Shown here: positions 26,497 through 33,384 of the stretch, piece after piece
Layout of the letters: each line of letters opens with the position of its first letter
Numbering within the stretch: the first letter of the stretch is position 1
Assembly: GCA_027618475.1 (NCBI GenBank)
Contig: JAQCEJ010000040.1
Location: forward strand, 1-43,528
Origin: Planctomycetota bacterium
GTDB taxonomy: Bacteria > Planctomycetota > Planctomycetia > Planctomycetales > Planctomycetaceae
DNA length: 43,528 nucleotides
Direction of reading: 5' to 3'
Notes under the pieces: model-generated
Databases searched by the model: none
What the model saw: the letters and a program-made list of their open reading frames with translations, nothing else
Told to the model about the DNA's origin: nothing
Made by a program: the position numbers and the translations under genes

Positions 26497-27546
26497 ATGA
26501 TTATGAATCTCACACGTCGTCAAATGTTGGGAAGTTTATGCGGCGGTGCGCTGTTGCCTCTTGGATTACCGCAACGGGCACGTGCCGAAAAATCGATCGA
26601 CCCGAAAGTGGCACAAGCGGCTATTAATGCTCTCAACTATCTGGCTCGCGAACAACGCCGGCAGGGATACTGGGAAGCCAATACCGGGCAATACCGCGTC
26701 GCCATGACGGCCCTCGCCGGTACCGCCATGCTCTGCGAAGGCTCGACGACCACGCGCGGCCAATTCGCGAAGAACATTCGGCTCGCCGTCGGTTATTTGC
26801 TCGAAACCTCTCAGCCAAACGGCCTGATCGGTTACAAGAACGACTTCCATTACACTTACGGCCACGGGTTTTCGATGCTGTTTCTCTCGCAAATCTTCGG
26901 CGAAGAAGAAGATACCGAACGTCGCGAAGAACTGCAGCGTGTGCTGACCAAAGCGGTCGAATTCAGCATTTCGGCTCAGACGAATCTAGGCGGATGGGGT
27001 TACGTTTCGGCGAAGGACGGAAACAATTTCGACGAAGGCTCAACCTGTGTGACGCAGGTGCAAGGTTTAAGAGCCTGCCGCAACGCCGGCATCCCCGTTC
27101 CGAAAGAGTCGATCGAGGCGGCGATAAAATATATCCGCGACTGCATGACCCCGGACGGCGGCATTCAATACAGCATCCGCGGCGGAGGTGCCAGACCGGC
27201 AATCACCGCGGCGGCCTGTGCGACGTTGTTCAACGCCGGAGAGTACGATTCCGACCAGCTCAAGCTGATGCTCGATTACTGCAAGAAAAACGTCTGGCCC
27301 GGCGGTTCGAGCGCCCAATACTTCGGCCACTGGCATTATACCCATTATTACTTCGCACAGGTGATGTACCGCATGGGAGGGGACGACTGGGTGAAATACT
27401 TCAAAGAAATCAGTAAAGAAATCCTCTCGAAGCAATCGGCCTCGGGCGTGTGGAAAGAAGGGCACATCGGCCCGGTTTATACCACGGCCATCAACGCCAC
27501 GATTTTGCAATTGGATTACGGGTATCTGCCGATTTACCAGAAGTGA
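26497..27546 (+). CDS. Secreted terpene-cyclase-fold repeat protein (paralogue)
   Basis: A 349-aa protein with a Tat-like signal: TRRQMLGSLCGGALLPLGL. The alpha/alpha-barrel repeats have cores such as REQRRQGYWEA, QTNLGGWGYVSA, MTPDGGIQYSI and KQSASGVWKEG. No DXDD is present; the equivalent stretch reads FDEGSTCVTQVQGLRACRNAGI. It shares with the protein at 3235-4389 the YGHGF motif, RxCRNAGI.VPK, HYTHYYFAQV and a C-terminal ending in YLPIYQK (IPIFQR in the paralogue). The start at 26497 (MIMNLTRR) is favoured by GGGG just upstream; the frame opens at 26419. The catalytic role is unknown. Two small membrane-protein genes follow. Confidence 0.78.
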   Translation: MIMNLTRRQMLGSLCGGALLPLGLPQRARAEKSIDPKVAQAAINALNYLAREQRRQGYWEANTGQYRVAMTALAGTAMLCEGSTTTRGQFAKNIRLAVGYLLETSQPNGLIGYKNDFHYTYGHGFSMLFLSQIFGEEEDTERREELQRVLTKAVEFSISAQTNLGGWGYVSAKDGNNFDEGSTCVTQVQGLRACRNAGIPVPKESIEAAIKYIRDCMTPDGGIQYSIRGGGARPAITAAACATLFNAGEYDSDQLKLMLDYCKKNVWPGGSSAQYFGHWHYTHYYFAQVMYRMGGDDWVKYFKEISKEILSKQSASGVWKEGHIGPVYTTAINATILQLDYGYLPIYQK

Positions 27547-27563
27547 CCCGCCAGGCCTGATGT

Positions 27564-27848
27564 ATGGGTACGACACCACGGTCGCCGTTCGACAACCTGA
27601 AACATATCCCGCTGTGGCAATGGGGTCTGTATTGCATCATCGGAGGCGTGGGCGCCAATTTTGTCTTGTCGACGATGCAACCTCTGAAGGGGATCACGAC
27701 AGCGGCTGAACGAGGCTTTGCATTCGGTCGCGGACTGGCAACGTTTCTCTTTGTGATCGCCGGTGTGATCCTCATCGTTCTGCACTTCATCAAACGTCGA
27801 CCGGGTTCGCGTACGAAAACGCCGAAACGAAAACGCAAACCATCCTGA
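27564..27848 (+). CDS. Small membrane protein, 94 aa
   Basis: Starts 17 nt after the terpene-cyclase-fold gene. Two membrane helices are visible: WQWGLYCIIGGVGANFVLS (~18-36) and ATFLFVIAGVILIVLHFI (~59-76). The C-terminus is strongly basic (KRRPGSRTKTPKRKRKPS), so it should stay in the cytoplasm. No family is recognised. Tight spacing suggests co-transcription and a membrane role linked to the exported repeat protein; this is inference. Confidence 0.55.
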   Translation: MGTTPRSPFDNLKHIPLWQWGLYCIIGGVGANFVLSTMQPLKGITTAAERGFAFGRGLATFLFVIAGVILIVLHFIKRRPGSRTKTPKRKRKPS

Positions 27849-27918
27849 TCGAAACCCTGTCGCGAGGGCCATCCAAAACCAAGAAGAAGCATCGAATGTT
27901 GTCTGGGGCACCCTGGCG

Positions 27919-28161
27919 ATGAACCATAGTAATTATTCAAATGAATTCATGCGAGTTGGACAGTTTTTCTTTTTGTGTGCGGTGGTCGAATTCATTCTCT
28001 CTTGGATTGTTTGCGTTCTAGCGCAATCCATCATGCCCCATTTTTTTCCTGATTTTATTGTTCTTCTTGCCTATTTTAGCGGGCCGTTACAGATAATTCC
28101 CGCTGGGTTCGCTTTCGTTGGCTTGTGCGCGGTCTTCGCCTCTTTTCTATTGAAGAAGTAA
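27919..28161 (+). CDS. Small membrane protein, 80 aa, A+T-rich
   Basis: Starts 70 nt after the previous gene. Two or three hydrophobic helices: VGQFFFLCAVVEFILSWIVC (~13-32), FIVLLAYFSGPLQIIPAGF (~46-64) and a last one reaching FLLKK. Codons and base composition are more A+T-rich than in the neighbours. No family is recognised. It could be recently acquired, but a small gene is weak evidence for that. Confidence 0.45.
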   Translation: MNHSNYSNEFMRVGQFFFLCAVVEFILSWIVCVLAQSIMPHFFPDFIVLLAYFSGPLQIIPAGFAFVGLCAVFASFLLKK

Positions 28162-28224
28162 CCCGCCTGATGCTACTGCTAACAACTTTGGGTCAGCAGT
28201 GCTCTTCTCTACCATCAAGCAGAA

Positions 28225-28254
28225 CCCTGCTGAATGCAGAGCCATTCAGCAGGG
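28225..28254. terminator. Perfect 12-bp hairpin in front of threonine synthase
   Basis: CCCTGCTGAATG (28225-28236) pairs with CATTCAGCAGGG (28243-28254) around the 6-nt loop CAGAGC. No T run follows, so it is not a classical intrinsic terminator. It could end the small membrane-protein transcript by another route, or be an RNA structure in the leader of the threonine synthase gene, 87 nt upstream of its start. Confidence 0.5.
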
Positions 28255-28341
28255 GCACATGGCCTGCTTACGGTCGACTTGTTTCCAACTCCTGCCAGCG
28301 ACTACGATGAGTCTTTTCACACTCAGCAAGGAAGTCACACC

Positions 28342-29418
28342 ATGAGTATCTGGCGGTTCGCGCAGGGGTTCGATTCGGTTCCGGAACAGTTTCGCATCAC
28401 GCTCGGTGAAGGGGATACCCCGCTGATTCGCTCCGAAAAAATCGGACCGCAGGCGGGGCTGGCGAATTTGTATTTCAAACTCGAACTCGCCAATCCGACC
28501 GGGTCGTTTAAAGATCGCTTCGGTGCCGCGGCGATTTCGCATATGCTCGCCAACAAAAAGCGAGTCTGCATCGCCACATCGAGCGGAAACACCGGCGCTT
28601 CACTCGCCGCCTGTTGTGCGAAAGCGGGAATTCCCTGCAAGATCGCCGTCGTCGAAACCGCCCCCGAGGGAAAGCTGAAACAGATGCGTGCCTACGGAGC
28701 GGAAATTCTTCGCGTCCGCAAATTCGGTCTCGACCCCGACGCGACACAGCAGGCGTTCGATCTGCTCAAACAGCGGGCCACTCAACCCGATACGGCCTTG
28801 CAGGTCAGTTCATTCATTTACAGCCCCGCAGGAATGAGCGGCGTGCAGACCATCAGCTACGAACTGGCAGAACAGACGACGCGACCCATCGATCACGTCT
28901 TCTGTCCCGCGGGAGGAGGGGGATTAACCTTGGCCGTCTGTCGCGGTTTTCGTCGGCTTGTCGAGCAAGGTCAACTCGAAAAATCTCCCGCCGTCGAATG
29001 CGTTCAGCCCGAGGGGAACAACACGATGGCCGGCCCGCTCCGCGACGGCATGGACCGGGGACAAGCCATCACCTGCACGACGAAAATCAGCGGGTTGCAG
29101 GTTCCCAACATCAACGATGCGTCTCTGGTCGTCACAGCCTGCCGCGCGTCGGGTGGAACGGGACATCTCGTCACCGACCAGAATGTCTGGTCGACGCAAA
29201 AACGGCTGGCGCGCGAAGAGGGGATTTTCTCCGAACCCGCCGGAGCCACGGCTCTCGCCGGCGTATTGCAGGCCGCGGCAAACGGCTACTTCAAGCCCGA
29301 TGCACACATCATCTGCCTGATCACGGGCTTCGGCTTTAAGGACGAAGAGTCGATCGGCCGGATGGTGGAAGACGTGCCGATTCGAGAGATTGACGTCGAA
29401 GGGCTCGCAACCTGCTGA
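28342..29418 (+). CDS. thrC: Threonine synthase
   Basis: A 358-aa fold type II PLP enzyme that converts O-phosphohomoserine to threonine. The Schiff-base lysine lies in NPTGSFKDRF (Lys57), the phosphate-binding loop in SSGNTGASLA (~80-89), and the cofactor glycine loop in FCPAGGGGLTLA. The start at 28342 has AAGGA 8 nt upstream; the frame is open to 28234 but that extension lacks a ribosome site. It resembles the short (bacterial/archaeal class) form. It ends 37 nt from the convergent zinc-ribbon protein gene. No other threonine-pathway genes adjoin it. Confidence 0.9.
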   Translation: MSIWRFAQGFDSVPEQFRITLGEGDTPLIRSEKIGPQAGLANLYFKLELANPTGSFKDRFGAAAISHMLANKKRVCIATSSGNTGASLAACCAKAGIPCKIAVVETAPEGKLKQMRAYGAEILRVRKFGLDPDATQQAFDLLKQRATQPDTALQVSSFIYSPAGMSGVQTISYELAEQTTRPIDHVFCPAGGGGLTLAVCRGFRRLVEQGQLEKSPAVECVQPEGNNTMAGPLRDGMDRGQAITCTTKISGLQVPNINDASLVVTACRASGGTGHLVTDQNVWSTQKRLAREEGIFSEPAGATALAGVLQAAANGYFKPDAHIICLITGFGFKDEESIGRMVEDVPIREIDVEGLATC

Positions 29419-29455
29419 ACATCATCGGTGAGCGCGTGTTGTGTGCCGCTTGTGA

Positions 29456-31006
29456 TTATGCAAAGACTTCAATCCCCTTTAATTCCGGCGGCGGGAATTC
29501 GAGTCCGCAGTCGAGACACGTGTGACGATCACGCGGCGTCTTCGCGGCACACGACGGACAAGCCAGTCGCACCGGCCAGCGGCGATGGGCGAGGTAGCCG
29601 AGATACCCGGGCACTCCCGTCAGGAATACGAAAATCACCCACGGAATCACGACAGGGTCGCCGTAACGCCGTTGGCGGACGACAGTTCGCCAGGCGCAAA
29701 TGACGGCCAGCAGGTAAGCGACAAACAATGCCGGCCAGTTCTCTGCGAGAGAACGTTTCACCAACGCGGCGTACTCCACCGTCTCATCTGCGATCGAATA
29801 CGATGACATCGGAATAGCCAACAGCGTCATCACCGTCGCGCCGAGCGGATGAGGCATGAGAAGGGCAACAAGCAGCAAATTCTGATTCGCCCCCCGCATC
29901 GTCGTGGTGAATTGTTGCCGTTTCAGCACATCCCCTTCTGGCGAAATCGTGAACAGGACGTGGGTCGTATCGGCTTCGCGATCGTAAATCAGCTGATGGA
30001 AGATATATTTTCCCTCGATCGTGCGGGAAATCGCAATTTGTTTCCCCTTCAATTCGTCGGGTCGAGGAAGTCGCACGATCGATTCGTCGATCGGATCGTA
30101 GACCAGCACGTCATCGGCCGTAGAAATGATCAGCGCGTCATGCTGCCGACGATAAACCTTCTTGTCGTTCGGCCCGTCATTGGCTTCGAACATGACTCCT
30201 AACGAGATGCCAAGCGATAAGACTCCCGATGCGATGTCGAGTTCTTGAGGGGGCGATTCGCGTTCGCGAAGATTGACCTTCCACACGCGCCCCTCTTCGA
30301 CAAGAAACACATTCCACTCGTAGAAGTCGCGTGCCGTTGTCGATACCGGAGTGAACGGCTCGCGTACCGAACTTCCGTAATAGTTGTAGGGATTATTGCT
30401 GGCAATGGAATTCGCAAGTCCGCTCACATCTTGAGCAACATCGAACCATTCGTTTCGATTCTGTGGCGGCGACGATTGAAATCCGCGACGTGTGTAATAT
30501 CCGATAACTTCTCGCGACTGACTGTCATAGCCGACGAAATAACCGGTGTTTCGTACTCGGCGATCTTGCAGATAGTACCAGAAGGTCGAGGGAGTACGAC
30601 CGTCGTTAAAGGGAATGACGTGCGGGTACGCCACTTCCGTGATCGAAGCAGGTGCAGCGATCCTGGTCCCCTGGGCCGTCGTTTCATTCAACCCCGTCAT
30701 ATCTCTGCCAAACGATGCATACCCGCCGCCATTGAAATCGAAGTCGACGCCTTGTTGCTCCGGTTGTTCGCTGTCGATCTCTATCCCTTCCGGAGTCCGA
30801 TAAGAACTCTTTTGCGTCTTGGCATCGTAACGGACGATGACAGGAAGTCCCGCATGTGTAATCGACACCGATTCGTAAATGCGACGGCCTGATAAATTGA
30901 TGCTTTCGCCGACGAAACCGACGATCAGCGTCCACGCCGATGAAATGCCGACGGTCAAAACGAATGCCAGGACCAGCGCGGGGAGCGAGTTGAATCGTCG
31001 CAGCAT
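29456..31006 (-). CDS. Membrane protein with C-terminal zinc ribbon, ABC operon member
   Basis: A 516-aa protein. One membrane helix is at the N-terminus (~9-31). A long extracytoplasmic part (residues ~35-370) has no recognised family and holds beta-rich phrases such as ALIISTADDVLVYDPIDESIVRL. Several hydrophobic helices follow (about 385-480). The C-terminus is a zinc-ribbon-like motif: CPSCAAKTPRDRHTCLDCG (four cysteines, C-x2-C-x10-C-x2-C). It starts 9 nt after the permease stop and so is likely in one operon with the YtrA-type GntR gene, the ATPase and the permease. A role in transport or sensing is inferred from position; no family is known to me. Confidence 0.7.
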   Translation of the reverse strand: MLRRFNSLPALVLAFVLTVGISSAWTLIVGFVGESINLSGRRIYESVSITHAGLPVIVRYDAKTQKSSYRTPEGIEIDSEQPEQQGVDFDFNGGGYASFGRDMTGLNETTAQGTRIAAPASITEVAYPHVIPFNDGRTPSTFWYYLQDRRVRNTGYFVGYDSQSREVIGYYTRRGFQSSPPQNRNEWFDVAQDVSGLANSIASNNPYNYYGSSVREPFTPVSTTARDFYEWNVFLVEEGRVWKVNLRERESPPQELDIASGVLSLGISLGVMFEANDGPNDKKVYRRQHDALIISTADDVLVYDPIDESIVRLPRPDELKGKQIAISRTIEGKYIFHQLIYDREADTTHVLFTISPEGDVLKRQQFTTTMRGANQNLLLVALLMPHPLGATVMTLLAIPMSSYSIADETVEYAALVKRSLAENWPALFVAYLLAVICAWRTVVRQRRYGDPVVIPWVIFVFLTGVPGYLGYLAHRRWPVRLACPSCAAKTPRDRHTCLDCGLEFPPPELKGIEVFA

Positions 31007-31015
31007 GAGATCACC

Positions 31016-31666
31016 CTATGAATAATCGCGCGTGCGCGCCACAAATAAAATCGCCGTCACATACAACACACAACTGACGACAAACAGCGGCAGGCCAACC
31101 CACCACCACGGTATAAAATAAACCGCCGTCGTCGCCAGAAACGATGTCGCCAGCGGCATCAGCCTGATGCCGTACCACTTGCCGTCGATGAGCCCCGACG
31201 TGAATGCCCCCAGATAAATCAGTGTGAGCGACAGCCACAGCCACCACATCGGCAGCGTCATCGACCACTCGAAAGGGCTGGCATGTGTCCCCGGCGTCGC
31301 CGCCCACAACGCCACGCATACAATCGGTAATGCGCTGCAAATCAGATAGACGGCGAGGCCGATCGTTAACTTCGAGACGATCAGATCGTTTCGCCGCGCC
31401 GGCCGATGGAACAGAAACAAAAACGTCCCCTGCCACAATTCCCACGCCGTCTGCTTGAAGCCGAGAAGGATCGTAAAACCGATACCGATCAGGGCGAAGT
31501 AGTAATACCAGTCATCCCCCAGAAACGGCACCGACTGCGACGGTTCGAACAACGGACGAAAACTCATCCGCAATTCGCTCCCCGAGTAAAGAAACAACGC
31601 AGCCGTGGCGAGCGCGGCAATGCCGCACAGCTCACGCAACTCCTTGTAGATCATTGCTCTCCACAT
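31016..31666 (-). CDS. ABC-2-type permease component, 216 aa
   Basis: A membrane protein with about six hydrophobic helices, including YYYFALIGIGFTILLGF, ALPIVCVALWAA, WWLWLSLTLIYLGAFTSGL and GLPLFVVSCVLYVTAILFVA. AGGAG lies 9 nt before the ATG at 31666, so I choose that start rather than 31675 or 31711. It overlaps the end of the ATPase gene by 35 nt, which suggests translational coupling. It should form the membrane part of the exporter. The substrate is unknown; YtrA-regulated transporters often respond to cell-wall-active compounds. Confidence 0.8.
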   Translation of the reverse strand: MWRAMIYKELRELCGIAALATAALFLYSGSELRMSFRPLFEPSQSVPFLGDDWYYYFALIGIGFTILLGFKQTAWELWQGTFLFLFHRPARRNDLIVSKLTIGLAVYLICSALPIVCVALWAATPGTHASPFEWSMTLPMWWLWLSLTLIYLGAFTSGLIDGKWYGIRLMPLATSFLATTAVYFIPWWWVGLPLFVVSCVLYVTAILFVARTRDYS

Positions 31667-32582
31667 GAGAGACATCTCCTGAAAAACAGGGCAAAGCACG
31701 GCGTGAGCCACGGGTGTATTCGATAAAGGCGTCTTCGAGATTCAACGTGACAACATCGATCGAGAGCGGATCGAGCGACTCGGCCAACCGGCGATGCTCT
31801 TCGCTGTAGCCGACGATGTTGACCTCCAGCCGATTGCCGACTTTCCAGCTTCCGACCAGTCCCTGGCAGATGGGGAAATCGGGAGGTGCTTCATGAAATT
31901 CAATCACGATCTTGCGCAGCGATTCCTTGAAGTGTTCGGTCGGACAATCGACCCGAAGCACACCGTCGACCATAATACCGATGCGATCGGCGACCCGTTC
32001 GATGTCGCCGAGCACGTGCGAACTGAACAATATCGTGCGCCCTTTGCGCTGAATGATCTGGATCAGCGATTCGAGAAAATCACGGCGGACGACCGTGTCG
32101 AGCCCGAGGGTGGGGTCGTCGAGAATCAGCAGTTCGGGTTCGGGAGCCACCGCGAGTGCGAGCGAGACTTGAGCCCGCTGGCCGTTCGACAGTTTGCGGA
32201 TTTTCGATTTTCGCGGCAGTTGAAAGTGATCGAGAATCTGATCGATGAGTTCGCCGTTCCAGACGGGATAGAACTTCCGCGTGAAATCGACGGCGTCGCC
32301 GACCGACATCCATTTGTAAATCGGGTGCCCTTCGGCGAGATAGGCGATTTTCGCCCGCGTCTGCGGACAGATCGAAAACGAGTCTTCGCCGAGCAACTCG
32401 GCTGTCCCGACATCGGGATGAACGAGCCCCATCAGCATTTTGATCGTCGTCGACTTCCCGGCACCGTTCCGTCCGAGAAACCCGTAGATCGACCCTTGCG
32501 GAATCGATAGATTCAATTGATTGACGACGCATTTCTCGCCGTAGTATTTGGTCAACTGACGAGTGATGATAGCGTGTGACAT
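31632..32582 (-). CDS. ABC transporter ATP-binding protein
   Basis: A 316-aa ABC ATPase. Walker A is GRNGAGKST (38-46), the Q-loop region lies near AYLAEGHPIY, the signature is LSNGQ (131-135), Walker B is LLILDDP (151-157) and the H-loop is SSHVLGD. In Walker B the residue that is usually the catalytic Glu is Asp (DDP). The C-terminal ~100 residues are an extra domain, as in exporters of antimicrobial compounds. AGAGGA lies 7 nt before the start at 32582; the frame is open to 32612. It is followed by an overlapping permease gene and is preceded by the GntR regulator and an intergenic repeat. Confidence 0.9.
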   Translation of the reverse strand: MSHAIITRQLTKYYGEKCVVNQLNLSIPQGSIYGFLGRNGAGKSTTIKMLMGLVHPDVGTAELLGEDSFSICPQTRAKIAYLAEGHPIYKWMSVGDAVDFTRKFYPVWNGELIDQILDHFQLPRKSKIRKLSNGQRAQVSLALAVAPEPELLILDDPTLGLDTVVRRDFLESLIQIIQRKGRTILFSSHVLGDIERVADRIGIMVDGVLRVDCPTEHFKESLRKIVIEFHEAPPDFPICQGLVGSWKVGNRLEVNIVGYSEEHRRLAESLDPLSIDVVTLNLEDAFIEYTRGSRRALPCFSGDVSHVESNDLQGVA

Positions 32583-32601
32583 GCGGAGTCCTCTGTTTTC
32601 T

Positions 32602-32750
32602 CCTTCTCCCACTCCCTCTCCCTCTGGGAGAGGGCCGGGGTGAGGGTGTCTTCTGTCTTTACTGTCTTCTCAATGCTCCCTGCACTTCTGTTTTTTGAAA
32701 GGCACCCTCATCCGGCCTGCGACCACCTTCTCCCGGAGGGAGAAGGATTC
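32602..32750. repeat. Inverted GC-rich intergenic repeat (CCCTCTGGGAGAGGG type)
   Basis: Two imperfect inverted arms flank about 50 bp. The left arm carries CTCCCTCTGGGAGAGGG then CCGGGGTGAGGGTG (ending at 32648); the right arm begins CACCCTCATCCGGCCTG (32703 on) and ends CTTCTCCCGGAGGGAGAAGG. This is the widely dispersed bacterial repeat that often sits between genes. Each arm also contains its own small hairpin. It lies inside the GntR-ABC operon, where it may form a processing structure in the mRNA. Confidence 0.65.
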
Positions 32751-32787
32751 AATGCCCTCGAACCCAAGTGCTAAATGTTAATCAAGA

Positions 32788-33183
32788 TCATGTTTCGACC
32801 GTCATCCATTGAAATTGCTCGGCCCGCTGGCCGAGCAGCGAGATCACTTCGTTCGACGAAAACCCGAGGTGTACCGCCTCGGTGAGAAACTGGTCGACGA
32901 GTTCAACGAGCCGTTCTTTGCGGACTTTTTTTGTAAGTTCCGATTTGGGATGGGCCACGAAGACACCGAGACCGGGGCGTGTGTTGAGAATTCCTTCCCG
33001 TTCGAGTTCGGTGTAGACGCGGGCAATCGTGTTCGGATTGATGACGAGCTCTTTGGACAACTCGCGGACGGAGGGGAGCTTCGTCTCGGGGCGGAGCGTT
33101 CCCCGCGCGACCGATTCGCGAATCTGCTGCGTCAGTTGCCGGTATATCGGAACCCGGCTGGATGTATCGATCAGAAACTTCAT
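32788..33183 (-). CDS. YtrA-type GntR transcriptional regulator
   Basis: A 131-aa short GntR protein of the YtrA type. The winged helix-turn-helix fills residues ~10-78: VPIYRQLTQQIRESVARGTL, KLPSVRELSKELVINPNTIA and RVYTELEREGILNTRPGLGV. The C-terminal part is a short alpha-helical dimerisation region, with no large ligand domain. GGAG lies 5 nt before the ATG at 33183. It heads the operon with the ABC ATPase, permease and zinc-ribbon protein, as YtrA-family repressors usually do. A palindromic candidate operator covers its promoter. Confidence 0.88.
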   Translation of the reverse strand: MKFLIDTSSRVPIYRQLTQQIRESVARGTLRPETKLPSVRELSKELVINPNTIARVYTELEREGILNTRPGLGVFVAHPKSELTKKVRKERLVELVDQFLTEAVHLGFSSNEVISLLGQRAEQFQWMTVET

Positions 33184-33199
33184 CGGCTCTCCATTAACT

Positions 33200-33237
33200 G
33201 TACTAGTAGTATTAGTACGGACAACTGTTTCTGTCAA
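33200..33237 (-). promoter_or_regulatory. Promoter with palindromic operator of the GntR-ABC operon
   Basis: On the minus strand, TTGACA (33232-33237) is followed by a 17-bp spacer and TAATAC (33209-33214) as a modest -10 box. The palindrome GTACTA-(7)-TAGTAC at 33200-33218 lies across the -10 box, the right size and place for a YtrA-type dimer. Autoregulation of the operon is the simple reading. Confidence 0.6.
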
Positions 33238-33310
33238 TTCCAAACAACTCGAATTTCGGCTTTTTCGAAATTCTTTTTCGCCGATGATCATTCTTGAATT
33301 CCACACTATT

Positions 33311-33326
33311 CACCGGGGCTCCGGTG
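33311..33326. repeat. Small hairpin in the pyruvate kinase leader
   Basis: CACCGG-GGCT-CCGGTG forms a perfect 6-bp stem 59 nt upstream of the pyruvate kinase start. Its role is unknown. Confidence 0.35.
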
Positions 33327-33384
33327 GATATGATATCTCCCTGCGTCATCAATCGAAGAATTACCTCGTCAGGACCGTGCACCG

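Noticed and set aside
28162-28341. Riboswitch or leader peptide for threonine synthase.
   Set aside because: There is a hairpin but no threonine-rich leader peptide and no known riboswitch pattern that I can recognise.
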